A stretch of 64,000 nucleotides of DNA from Pomphorhynchus laevis (GCA_012934845.2 WNNJ02003000.1:1-64000); one strand, 5' to 3'. Shown: positions 1-9,725, counted from the first letter of the stretch. Program-made: numbers and translations. The notes: generated by a model not told the origin, from the sequence alone.

Positions 1-780
1 AATAAATTATTTATTATAACTTTTTTATTTGCAATAATAAAGATATAAATTACTTTATATTATGGTTATGGCGATCAAGAGTAAAATAATTGCTTAATTG
101 CAATGGAATCAAAATTTGTTTAAATTTCTTCTAGATCAAAATATGGCGTTTTTGAATTATTTTATAATTAAAATGTTTAGATTATTACATAAGATATCGT
201 AGAATATTTCTAGGACTGGATAATAACTAAAAATTCAAAAATATAAAAAGTTATTCCACCCAAATTTTGTGTAAACCCACAAATGAAGAAATAAAATAAA
301 ATACTTATTAGCTGTTTTGTAAAAGTTTAAAATTTTAAAAAGAAAATATGTACGAGTCATGTAAGCATATTATAACTCATAATTTTGCTTAAACCTCATA
401 ATTAAAAGCGACTACTGTTAGTATCAGGAAAATTTGGTATTTTTTAGTAGTTGCTGTTATATAAGTCTAAAACTTGCGGTTTAAACACAACTTATAAAAT
501 GGTTATTTGTGAAATAAAAGTTTAAAGTATTGGTTGCGCAAAACAGTCCAGGTCCTAAAGTGTCCTATCATAATTTTTTTAATTTGTTTGCTGAATTGTA
601 TTTAAACTGTCTCCATAACGGGCAATAATTAATATTTCACTTCTTGGTATTTATATTAATATTTGATATTTAATATTATGAATAAACATCAAGCGAAAGT
701 ATTGTCTAAAGATCTAATATTTTAATAAAAGACGCTATTTAAATAATTTAATAGATTACTATAAAAATACTAACAAACAG
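1..780. other. AT-rich DNA without recognised genes
   Basis: Very AT-rich sequence with homopolymer runs and no open frame of note on either strand. I see no RNA gene or element end in it. The sharp rise in GC content at about 797 marks the start of the ribozyme-bearing islet. Confidence 0.6.
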
Positions 781-870
781 AAAACTACAAACAAACCGGT
801 GGAGGAGCGTGCGCTTAGTGACATTTATTTAGAGTTTTACCGTGGAGTAAGTAATGTCGAAATTGTGTAG

Positions 871-954
871 CTACAGGGCCACACTGATGAGACCACCCTG
901 TAGTGATGAGTAGACTAAGGTCGAAACGCCCATTGGGGGCTAGGCGTCTGTGGT
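871..954 (+). ncRNA. Type I hammerhead ribozyme
   Basis: A self-cleaving RNA motif with every conserved core element. Stem I pairs 878-883 (GCCACA) with 949-954 (UGUGGU): five Watson-Crick pairs plus one G-U. The core CUGAUGA is at 884-890. Stem II pairs GACC (891-894) with GGUC (919-922), giving the required G10.1-C11.1 pair, around a 24-nt loop. GAA is at 923-925. Stem III pairs ACGCC (926-930) with GGCGU (943-947), including the A15.1-U16.1 pair, around a 12-nt loop. C948 is the H17 cleavage-site base, so predicted self-cleavage is between 948 and 949. Both ends open through stem I, which makes it type I, the form known from metazoan retrozymes, Schistosoma satellites and PLEs. CUACAGGG (871-878) is also perfectly complementary to CCCUGUAG (896-903) in loop II, possibly a stem I/loop II tertiary contact. 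It lies in a GC-rich islet near a PLE relic. Activity is inferred. Confidence 0.87.
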
Positions 955-1260
955 AGGCGCATTGCGGGTTAAGCTTCTCGACGAGGTTGTAAAAAAACAT
1001 GCAGGTTTATACTTTTCTGATTGTTTTAACTAAAAAAGTTTTATTAAAATTCTTTGGTATTTAATATTACGTCACCAAGAGATAAAATTTATATTTATAG
1101 TGATGAGTTAAAAATAAAAACAACATTCAATAGTGTATTAATTTGTTTGCTCAACAAAAAGGCAACTATCTTCTTTGACGATTTCTATATTTAGACTATT
1201 TAAGTCGTGATTTATAACTAATTTATCAGCTAAATGAAAATACTAACTAAAAAATTAAAT

Positions 1261-1330
1261 TAAAAACATTCAATTTGAAATAAAAAAGTGTGCATAAAAA
1301 TATATCATTTCACGATATAATGCAGCATTT
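1261..1330 (+). repeat. Upstream copy of a direct repeat flanking Rep1
   Basis: About 70 bp, from the run taaaaacattcaatttgaa to the atgcagcat motif, recurs almost unchanged at about 1848-1935. The two copies lie in the same orientation about 585 bp apart, with a Rep1 copy between them. The arrangement resembles terminal repeats or a segmental duplication that captured Rep1. No coding content. Confidence 0.7.
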
Positions 1331-1539
1331 GCTTTAATTTTTAACATTTGAATTGTTTCATTAAAAAACGAATCATTCATGCGAAGGTAAAGATATTGAA
1401 CAAATAAAGTTATCGTATTTTAACAGATAGATTTTATAAATCTATCAATCAAATCAGCGAATAGGTGATTAATTTCCTGATTAATTAACCTTCTTTACTA
1501 TCAATCAAATCAGCAAACTGAGTCTACATATTTAATATA

Positions 1540-1845
1540 ATTATAAAATAAACAAAGCATAATAATGCTAAATCAAAATTTAATAATTAAATAATAAAAT
1601 TAATAATTGTTTTTAGATTTTATATAATTAAAATCAAGTTAAAATAAAAAATTAAAATTTAAAACAAAAGCCAATTTTTATGAATTAACTTACAAATAAC
1701 AGACGATGTATTAGAATAAGGATTAGAGATCATCAGGAGGAACTGCTATGTTATCAGGTTTCGAGCCCTACTCCTCTACCCAGCATAGCAGCGGGGCCAA
1801 ATACGCGCTAATGACGTATTTCCTCTGATTAAATTTGATTATATA
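1540..1845 (-). repeat. Rep1 dispersed repeat, minus orientation
   Basis: A copy of the dispersed repeat found at least nine times in the window. Its diagnostic core is an inverted pair CTGCTATG (1743-1750) and CATAGCAG (1784-1791) separated by about 33 bp. It is flanked by a block containing ACGTATTTCCTC and by a low-complexity TTTTAAATTT-type tail. A PLE reverse transcriptase relic follows at about 1985, and a short Rep1-like string also borders the second PLE near 46190. Rep1 may therefore be a PLE terminal region; that link is inference. Confidence 0.65.
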
Positions 1846-1914
1846 AATTAAATTAAAAACATTCAATTTGAAATAAAAAAAGTGTGCATAAAAATATATC
1901 ATTTCACGATATTT

Positions 1915-1966
1915 GATGTAATGCAGCATATAATGCAGCATATAATGCAGCATATAATGCAGCATT
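1915..1966 (+). repeat. 12-bp tandem repeat
   Basis: About four copies of the 12-mer ATAATGCAGCAT in a row, at the downstream end of the second flanking direct repeat. The upstream copy of that repeat has only one unit, so the expansion is local. The repetitive open frame across it is a by-product. Confidence 0.85.
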
Positions 1967-1984
1967 AGTATCAAATTCTAATAC

Positions 1985-2905
1985 AAAGTATATTATTTAT
2001 AAGCCATCCATAAAAATTTTACGCTAATGATTTTAAATTTACTTTTAATATTATTGTGTTGATTTATATATTTTACTATTTTCAGCTTGATGTAATTTTT
2101 ATAGTAACCTAGTTTAAAATATGCACCTATTAAATTATTTAAATGATTTTGAAGAAAGCCAATATCATTACATATTGTTGCAATTCTTAAAATTTTATTA
2201 TTTAATGTATTATATTTTATATTATATGGTATGCATGAATGCTCATACAAAAATATGTTTCTTGTAAATTTAAATATGTCATCTTTACGATATAAATTAA
2301 AAGTAGTTTTAATTAATATTAATGTTCATATCTAGATATATACCTTCTTTATAATTAATATTGTTAATATTGTTTCCTTTCAAAAACTAAGAGATAAATA
2401 TCATACAAAAAATTGACGAAGGCAATCAAGTTGAAAGTTTTTTTCTGAAATAACAATAACTGATAGTATCTTATATAAATCGTGAAACTTGAATGTTGTT
2501 TAACTCAAAAATATATACAATAAATTATATAATAACCAGATAAAAATGACGTAGACATATTTTCGACGTTTCGGATTTCGCCTTTTTAATTGGATTTATT
2601 ATCTCAAACTTTTTTACGTAACGTAAAAAAGTTTGAGGGATAATAAAACATATAATATTATAAAATATTATATAATATTATATATTATATAATTTTATTT
2701 ATTATATAATACATACATTCATCTTTAAGATATAAATAAAAATATTTTTTCATTTATTGAATAAAAATTGCTAGAATTTAATAAACATATATCATCAATA
2801 TATCGAAGCATATTTCATCTTTATATAATTAAGATCTATTTTTTCAACAGTTATGAATAAATTCATTTTCTAGAAAGCTTAACTGAGTCTACGTATTTAA
2901 TATAA
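1985..2905 (-). mobile_element. Penelope-like element, reverse transcriptase fragment
   Basis: The remnant reads on the minus strand. At about 2805-2790 it encodes RYIDDI, the reverse transcriptase catalytic box (YxDD). At 2250-1993 an open stretch contains IPYNIKYNTLNNKILRIA and NDIGFLQNHL. This matches the C-terminal RT/thumb region of PLEs, in which an N-x-P-Y-N string leads into a helical block. The same peptide recurs at 46459-46226 in the second PLE. Only the 3' half of an RT is present, and no GIY-YIG nuclease is visible. A perfect 35-nt palindrome (2603-2637) sits inside the relic. The family assignment comes from remembered PLE patterns. Confidence 0.6.
2603..2637. repeat. Perfect 17-bp-arm palindrome
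   Basis: CTCAAACTTTTTTACGT followed, after one base, by its exact reverse complement. Imperfect complementarity continues outside it (TTTATTAT against ATAATAAA). The structure could extrude as a cruciform or fold into a hairpin RNA. No function is assigned. Confidence 0.9.
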
Positions 2906-2914
2906 AAATAAAAA

Positions 2915-3250
2915 ACATTTTAATGTTCATATCTAGATAGATACTTTCTTTATGAGGTACATATATGCTTTCTTAATGATGAGGTTCCCCACGTTGATTT
3001 TGTAACTGCGCAGTCAAAATAATGAAATTTTAAATTTTTTAATTTTTAACTTTGCAGAATGCAATAAGTATTTCGTTAAATCTATTAATTGATGTTAATT
3101 TAATGTTCATATCTAGATATACACATTCTTTATGAGGTATGATGAACTCCACGAACGTTGATTCTGTTAACTGTGCAGTCAAAATATTGAAATTTTTAAT
3201 TTTTAATTTTTAACTTTGCAGAATGTAATAACTATTTCATTAAATCTAAT
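2915..3250 (+). repeat. Two-unit tandem duplication, about 170 bp
   Basis: Units of about 165-170 bp begin near 2918 and 3092. Each has a TAATGTTCATATCTAGATA block, a TTCTTTATGAGGTA block, a GCAGTCAAAATA block and an AACTTTGCAGAATG block in the same order. The first block also occurs near 2320, 46620 and 47050, always in or next to PLE relics, so the duplicated sequence is probably PLE-derived. Confidence 0.65.
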
Positions 3251-4265
3251 TGTTAATAAAGCAGACGAGTGATCGTCAGCCAATCTTAAAAAGGCCGAAA
3301 CATGAAACGTAGGTATTGGATCAGTAGCTGATGAGGTCAACCAATACTGAAATGTAGCGTACTGTTGTTGGATTATAGATAGAATAAAAATATCGTGCAG
3401 AATAAAATAGTCATCAAAAATTTAATGGTTACAATGACCGCACAGGTATATCAACTAACCAACATTTTGCAAATTTAATTAAAATCATTTCTGATTTCAA
3501 ATTAGTCAGCGTTGGTATGAAAAGGTGTTACCTTCAATTGGAAACCTACCTATATTTGCAATTAACTGCTATTATCAAACCAGGCATCAATAGTTTGCTT
3601 CCTAATTTAAAATTGATATACCTGTGAAGTCATTGTATTGTTACTATTGAAAATTTGATGACTATTTTATTTTGCACTTACAAATTGTAAGACTAATTCG
3701 TCTTACATTTTGTACTTTTATTTGATATTACATTTAATATTACGTTATAATTGAAATCATTTATGATTTTAATTTAAATTGACGTTGAATATTGATTATT
3801 AAATTATTAAATTATTATATTATATTATTCAATATAAGTCGAATATAAGTCAATTAAAGTCGAATCCTACAAGTTGCTTTAATTCTATCTATAAGCCAAC
3901 AGCAGTACGGTACATGTCGGTATTAGTAGGCCTCATAAGCTCTTGATATAATACTTACAATTATCACATTGACCTAATGATTACAATTATCACACTAGTC
4001 ATCTATAGTTTGTTTCCTTATTTTAAGTTGATATACCTGTTCAGTCATAATGAATGACGAAAGTCTATTATATTTGTTTGTTAATAAAAACAGACGAGTC
4101 GAGTGATTGTCAGCTAACATTAAAATGGCCGAAACGCTAAATGTAGGTATTGGATTAGTAGCTAACGTTGTTCACCAATATTGAAATGTAGCGTACTGCT
4201 ATTGGCTTATAAATTGAATTGAAGCAAAGCCCAGAATAAAATATTTATCAAACTATTATTAAAGT
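3250..4265. repeat. Composite direct and inverted repeat
   Basis: Two direct copies, about 3250-3420 and 4080-4265, share GTTAATAAA, CAGACGAG, GGCCGAAAC, GTAGGTATTGGAT and GAAATGTAGCGTACTG in order. Between them, about 3600-3920 carries pieces of the same element in inverse orientation: the ACAGGTATATCAACT arm near 3445 pairs with the region near 3610, and the attctatctataagccaacag run near 3885 inverts the end of the first copy. No protein is encoded. It resembles a fold-back or rearranged non-autonomous element and abuts the retroelement that starts at 4305. Confidence 0.55.
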
Positions 4266-4304
4266 AATTATTAATTATTAGTTATAATTAATAATAGCTC
4301 GTGA

Positions 4305-4538
4305 ATGGCTCGTGGCAAACCGCGCTCTGTGCTAAAGAGTTGTACATGTAACGGCCAGGCTGACAAATGCAAGAGTTGCAAGTGCGCAAAGGAAAAGCGG
4401 GTATGTATTAACTGTTCTGAACCTGGGTGCTGCAATAAATTTGCGAGCGTTCCGCAAACTACAACATATGCTGACTCAATACGCAATGACGTTATATATG
4501 CAGAAAATATTGATATCCACAACGAAAACAACTCTTAA
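4305..4538 (+). CDS. Cys-rich small ORF at the 5' end of a retroelement
   Basis: A 77-residue ORF whose residues 12-44 hold ten cysteines. They start as CTCNGQADKCKSCKC (C-x-C-x8-C-x2-C-x-C) and continue to CINCSEPGCCNKF. The pattern resembles a zinc-binding CXC/tesmin-like cluster and suggests nucleic-acid binding; that role is inference. It is rich in Lys and Arg between the cysteines and starts at the first ATG after an AT-rich stretch. The reverse transcriptase remnants that follow on the same strand suggest it is the first ORF or the N-terminal segment of the element polyprotein. Confidence 0.5.
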   Translation: MARGKPRSVLKSCTCNGQADKCKSCKCAKEKRVCINCSEPGCCNKFASVPQTTTYADSIRNDVIYAENIDIHNENNS

Positions 4539-7325
4539 AGTTTAAAGGATGAATCAGTGCTTTTATCGATGATACACAACCGTCTATCGCGCTTCATAAC
4601 CTGTGTATTAACTCAATAACTGATGAAACTAATATGTTATTCAAGACATCAATAAGATTTTTCTCGAAGTGGCGCGTTGGTAACCGAATTTGCTGAGACT
4701 ACCAAGGTGCCAAGTATCTAAAACGTTTATTTCGAAAATGGTGCGCATCTACGAGCACGCTTCATCGGACAATTGTTCTCTCAAACAGACAATAATCTTA
4801 TCGCAACTCGTGCTGCGATGCCAACAAAATTAAAACAAACCAAGGAGTTTCTTAAGAGAAGGATGGATATTTGGAACGCTGGCAACTACATTACTCTATT
4901 GAACAAAGCTCGCTACCTTCAATATCATGACTCAATTAAAACGTATGGAGATTGTGTAGTTGACTAGCGTCGTTCATTCGGAAAGCTAATCATCAATGGG
5001 CGTCTGACATCAGCCTCAAAATTACTACACTCGGAGCATGGAACTTGATGACCTCTTGACCTCAATGATGTCGTCGACGGAAAAAAGTTAGACAAATCCT
5101 CATTGGCAAAAACCCATATCCAGAATTCTTATGTGAGGATGCAGTTCTTAGTTCGAATTTATATCGAGATACAACCTTTCATCCGATCGCGTTTGAGTCG
5201 ATAGACGCGGAATCAATTATTGCATGTGCACGTTGGATGGGTGAAGGTGCTGGTTCACCTGGCCTAGATGCAAGGGCATGGAGCGCGATGCTCACTAACT
5301 TCGGCTTCAAGTCACAAAATCTAGCTGAGGCCTTGGCTCTATTTGCTAAGCATTTGTCAACGAGTACAGTATCAAAAACATCGATGGAAGGATTCACTAC
5401 AAGCAGATTAATTCCACTAAGCATAAGTCGAGGCATTCATCCAATAGGTATTAGCGATGTTTACAGAAGAATTATTTCGAAAGCTATTCTGATTATTACT
5501 CAGCTTCAGCTTCATGATGCATGTAGATCCAAATTTGTGCGTCACAGCGTCCCGGAACCGAATGTGTGTTATCCACGCTTTTCGTAATTTACTCTCAACT
5601 GAAAAGAGTAGTGTACTTCTAACATGTTTTTAATCGAATTAATAAAGGTTCCATTGTGTAACATACAACTTATTTGCTCTGCGCTGTCAATTGTATTGTC
5701 AAACCTTTATAGTGGGCCGGCCCTTCTTGCTACAAAAAATGAATATGTCTGGTCCTCAGAGGGAGTTACACAAGGGGTCGTTTTTTCAATGCCGCCGCAA
5801 TAATACCCTTACTTCATCGGCTTCAAGACAAATTTCCAGGTGTCCATCAATTGTGGTATACAGACGATGGTAACATGGTTGGACCCCCTAACCTGGTAAA
5901 TGAAGCCTTTGTGCATCTAGAGAAGATGGGTCCGAAATATAGTTTTTACATAAATCCAGTAAAATATAACCTGTATGCGAATGAAATTGACACTTTGTCA
6001 ATTCAAGCAAAATTTGATGGAATTAACATTGCCATAGTTGAAGATGGATTGGAAATCCTTGGTTCTCCCATTCGTAGAGATACTTACGTAGAACAATTTG
6101 TCACATCTTTTGAGTCCACATTAACAAGATCGATAGAACGTCTGTGGGAAATGGGTGATGTTGATGCCCAAGTAGCGTATGCGGTATTCATCAGATCCGT
6201 ACAACACAAATGGTCACATCTACTAATAACACGTGCATGCTCTGATAAATGGCTTTCATCGCTATCTGGTTCGATCAAAGCTATGATATGCAATCTATTT
6301 AATTTCGATTTGTCATAGGATCAACTTTTGTGGGAAACCCTTTATCTCAAGTACAATGATGGTTGCGCATGTATTCGAGGCCCTTCAACATTGATAAAAT
6401 CGGAACATGGATCGTCAATTTCAGTCTGTGCCCCTTGTCTTAAGGGACATTCCGAAGATGAACTTATAGAGCAACAGGATGAAATAACCGGAAAAATTCG
6501 GTGGCGAAAGGATTGTATTCGGAACGCAAACCGGCTCAGCGTCTTCGATTGCTGCAACCAGTTAATGGGGAGATCAATAGAACACGCATCACTGAGGGGG
6601 CGCCATGGTGGTTATCAGTATATCCGTCACATTACAAAAATACAAGGCTAAGCAATGATGAGTTCCGCGATGCAATAGCTGCAAGATACGGATTGCTTTC
6701 AAAAATGCACCTATACATTGTCAGTGCGGCATGCAAAACTCGCTTGCACACTCGCTATCATGTCCTCTAGACAGACTTCCATCAACGCGAGATTATATGG
6801 TACGGGATCTCCTAGCCAATACACTCACTGAAATATGCTCATCTGTACAGATTGAACCAGTACTTAGTTCCCTTCCCGCATGTCACATTTGAGCAACCGA
6901 CAACGACTGCCGACAGAGAAGCTAGGTTTGATATTTCATTTAATGGACTATTTGGCGATAGGACGGAGCACACTCTAATTGATGTTTGAATTTTTAACGC
7001 GTTCGCACCATCCAACGCTTCAAGGGATCTTGATTCATGTTTTAAATATCACGAATGCCGCAAAAAGAATAAACATATCGAACGAATAATAGAAATCGAA
7101 CGTGCATCCTTTATTCCTGACATACTTTCAAACTTCGGCTGTGTTAGCAAGCAAACTGATAGTTTCTTAAAGCGGATTGCAAAAATTAAGTTCGAAAGAA
7201 CGAGACAAGATATTCGGACGTTATATCAACATTACGTTCCAGAATGGGAATGCATCTTTCAAGGATGATATCGCGATGCATTAGAGGATCAAGATCCGCA
7301 TTTCATCGTTCAGAGGGTCTTCCGT
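4305..7325 (+). mobile_element. Decayed retroelement with RT and nuclease-like tail
   Basis: Plus-strand fragments of one protein lie in order. 4773-4967 has a KRRMDIWNAG block. 5237-5587 has GAGSPGLDARAW and HPIGISDVYRRIISKAI, typical of an RT palm entry. 5850-6318 has a WYTDDG catalytic box, then PKYSFYINPVK and EILGSPIRRDTYVEQFV. 6328-6770 follows, ending near FRDAIAARYGLLSKM. After that come FDISFNGLFG and the pattern Y-x-x-H-E-x-x-K-K near 6950-7090, resembling a restriction-enzyme-like nuclease core, then CIRGSRSAFH near 7280. The gene is broken in many places. GC content is higher than the surroundings. The layout fits a non-LTR element with a C-terminal nuclease; the clade is not determined. 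A family C LINE interrupts its end. Confidence 0.6.
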
Positions 7326-7368
7326 CAATAATAATAATAATAATACAAATTTATTTAATGTGGCAAAT

Positions 7369-7385
7369 GCGTACAAGCTGTACGC
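7369..7385 (-). other. 3'-terminal hairpin of family C LINE
   Basis: GCGTACA-AGC-TGTACGC is a perfect 7-bp stem with a 3-nt loop. It sits in the 3' UTR about 25 bp before the (ATT)n tail. The other family C copy has GCGTGC-CAGC-GCACGC in the same context (AAAT before, TTACA after, on the + strand), so one A-T pair has become G-C. It is probably the structure the RT recognises for target-primed reverse transcription. Confidence 0.7.
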
Positions 7386-7696
7386 TTACAAGTCCACAAA
7401 CAAAAATGAGAAAGTCAAGCAGTTAAATTGTTCAGATGGGATCGGATTTGTCGTTTGAAGCACTGCAGGGAAGTTGATTGGCGTATATGAATGGGCAGAT
7501 GATTCCACGATAGAGGAGCAGCCACCAGGAAGGAGCGGAGTCCAAAGGAGGTAGAGTAGTTTGGGACATGTAAAAGAAGGGAATTACAGGAACGCAAGGA
7601 GCAGTAAACAGGACGAGAATTATCAAGAAAAGGAAGGTTGAGAAATGAAGGGGTATGAAAAGTTACAAGGCGGAAAGCAACGATAAGAAGACGAAT

Positions 7697-8707
7697 TTAA
7701 ACACGACAATAAATTGTAGGCAAATCGAGAGAAGCAAGATGGTAGGATGTGTGATCAAAACGACGAAGATGGAGGAGAATTCGGACAGCTGCGTTGACGA
7801 TGCGTTGTAGGGGAAGAAGAGTGGATTTAGGTGAGTTGGAAAATAGACTAAGACAATAATCGAGTCTAGAAAAAAGGAGAGATGATATGAGAGTCATACA
7901 AGAAGGGAAATCGATCAATCTACGAACTTGACGGAGGTTGCGGAGTATCAAGGTAGATGAGCGTACTTTATCTCTAACGAAAGGTTTAAGTGAAAGTCGG
8001 TTGTCAAAATGGAAGCCTAGGAAAACGAGATTATCAACGATAGGAAGAATTTTAGAATTTAATGATACGGAGGGAGGTTCGAAGCCGAGGCGTCGAGGTA
8101 GGATCCACATAATTTTGGATTTATCAGGATTCAGAGAAAGGCGAAGGGAAGAAAGATGATTGGAAATTGAGACAAGACAGTCGGAAGCAGAAACACTAAG
8201 ATCGCGAATACGATAAACAGGTGCATGAGCATAGATGAGAATGTCATCAGCATATTGCATAACATGGAAGTTAAATTTATGAGAAATCGAAGACAAATCA
8301 CCAAGAAGAAGAGAGAAAAGTATAGGGCCTAATACGGAGCCTTGCGGAACACCGGACGGAATGGACGAAGGATGGGAGAGAGAAGAGTTAGAATATACGC
8401 GAAATGTACGGTTTGATAGATATGAAGAAAACCATGATACAGTGGGTAAAGAGAAGCCATAATCATGACGAAGGCGATGGAGAAGAATCGAGTGATCGAC
8501 GATGTCAAAAGCAGACGATAGATCAAGAGAAACTATGACACTACATAATTTATGATCGCGCGATATGAGTAAGTCGTTATAAACTTTAAGACATGCAATT
8601 TCGGTAGAGTAATTAGAGCGAAAAGCGGCTTGGAAGGGAGGAAATAAGTTAGAGGAATAGAGATATGTATTAACTTTGGAGCTTGTCAAGTCATCTACAA
8701 GCTCCAA
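7697..8707 (-). CDS. LINE reverse transcriptase fragment (family C)
   Basis: A 336-residue open frame covering most of an RT domain. Motif A is LDLSSAFDIVDH at residues 61-72, followed by GVPQGSVLGPILF at 119-131 and the catalytic YADD at 152-155. The thumb region then runs to the ORF end. The N-terminal RT motifs and all of the endonuclease are missing, so this is a 5'-truncated remnant and the ATG is probably not a biological start. Homology to L2/CR1-type RTs is clear from motif spacing and from the VAAPLSWN tail in the adjoining frame. Confidence 0.8.
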   Translation of the reverse strand: MELVDDLTSSKVNTYLYSSNLFPPFQAAFRSNYSTEIACLKVYNDLLISRDHKLCSVIVSLDLSSAFDIVDHSILLHRLRHDYGFSLPTVSWFSSYLSNRTFRVYSNSSLSHPSSIPSGVPQGSVLGPILFSLLLGDLSSISHKFNFHVMQYADDILIYAHAPVYRIRDLSVSASDCLVSISNHLSSLRLSLNPDKSKIMWILPRRLGFEPPSVSLNSKILPIVDNLVFLGFHFDNRLSLKPFVRDKVRSSTLILRNLRQVRRLIDFPSCMTLISSLLFSRLDYCLSLFSNSPKSTLLPLQRIVNAAVRILLHLRRFDHTSYHLASLDLPTIYCRV

Positions 8708-8919
8708 ATTGATGTTTTAGTTTTAACTCAGACGTTGCACATTAGGGGATATTTTACGATTACATGTTTTATTTTAATTTATAATAAATCATAAAAAAAG
8801 AAAAGAATAATATTATTATATTATAATTTTATATAATATTATAGATATGATTAAATCAAAGTGCATGATAAAAATAATCATCGAAATTTCAATGATATAT
8901 ATAATTAAATCAGCTAACT

Positions 8920-9725
8920 GAGTCTTGGAGAGGTTAGCAGCAGGAGTAAGGACTGTAGTGGGTTGCATTACGTCATCTACTAGCCAGGCGATTAGGCCTT
9001 CCATTATCTTGTGGGTTTCCTGATTTTCTTTTGGTTAATGACATTTAAAATCTCTTACATGCTTGGACCGGATGACCAGACGTTATTGATAGTAGTTAAG
9101 AGCTTCTTTGCGTACGTCTTAAAAACCAGGCACCTCCTAAACCAAGCAGGATGTTGCATTCCGCAGTAAAAGCAGATTGGTGTGTTTTTACATGGGTCAG
9201 AGCTGTGGTATTAGCTGCTAGATCCTCAAATACCACAAGTTTTACTTCAACAGCAGCCTCAGCCTCAATACCCCAGCAATGACAGAGGTTACACTGTGGG
9301 AGGTGAATTCATCGCTACTAATGTGGACAAAGATTAAATTACATCAAGGGAAATGATTGCAGTCATAGTTGGTCAATATGTTTGCATTTTTTTCCGTGGT
9401 ATCGGCAAAGGCAATGGGCAGGGTGTGTTTCTCTTGCCTTTGATAAATCATACATTATATATTTTGTATTGCTTTTCAAGTGCATCTGGATCAGTCTTGT
9501 CAAGGACTGGAAGTATATTGGATATTTAACTGAAGCCTGATTGGCTTGTAAGACAAGGTTACTTTGGTGAAGGCAAATCACTTCGGTGAAGTGATTTGCG
9601 TCGGTGTTAGCAATATCAGAGGTCATAAAATAAATTCCGTATGTATTACTAATATCACGGGCAGAGCTAAGAATAACTCTATTTGAATAATTGGTTACAC
9701 AAGTTCGTAAAAAATTCATTATGGC
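8920..9725 (-). mobile_element. Diverged Jockey-type LINE ORF1 relic
   Basis: An open stretch at 9719-9363 encodes MNFLRTCVTNYSNRVI and YFMTSDIANT. It aligns by eye with the family A ORF1 blocks FLRQFANKYANRVLFNS and SFATSDI. Further along, near 9150, the translated sequence contains QHPAWFRRCLVFKTYAKKL, the counterpart of the third zinc knuckle (HPAWSRKCSLFKEY). It is clearly more diverged from family A than the other copies are from each other, so it represents a sister lineage. No ORF2 follows. The 3' tail of the intact family B LINE ends about 25 bp upstream of its start. Confidence 0.6.

Larger units (their letters stand above)
7327..8730 (-). mobile_element. 5'-truncated L2/CR1-like LINE (family C, copy 1)
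   Basis: A LINE inserted antisense to the element upstream. From its 5' end it keeps the RT domain (8707-7697). A downstream segment in another frame (7597-7415) reads SFLVAAPLSWNHLPIHIR, the C-terminal signature of L2/CR1-type ORF2. The 3' UTR carries a perfect hairpin (7369-7385), and the element ends in an (ATT)n tail that appears as AAT repeats at 7327-7345. No endonuclease is left. The second copy (34690-36660) shares the protein and the 3' hairpin. Confidence 0.8.

Noticed and set aside
815-1000. Minus-strand 61-residue open frame across the ribozyme
   Set aside because: It is antisense to the hammerhead islet and has no recognisable domain.
1756-1782. tRNA-like B box (GGTTTCGAGCCC) in Rep1, suggesting a SINE
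   Set aside because: The match to the Pol III B box has mismatches, other copies do not keep it, and no A box is found at the right distance.
1768-1974. Minus-strand frame with repeated MLHY
   Set aside because: It is a by-product of the 12-bp tandem repeat.
3300-3400. CTGATGA followed by GAAA in the composite repeat, as a second hammerhead
   Set aside because: Stem II would be only three weak pairs without the G10.1-C11.1 pair, stem III does not form, and the sister copy at 4140 lacks CTGATGA.
7938-8159. Plus-strand basic frame
   Set aside because: It is antisense to the family C reverse transcriptase.
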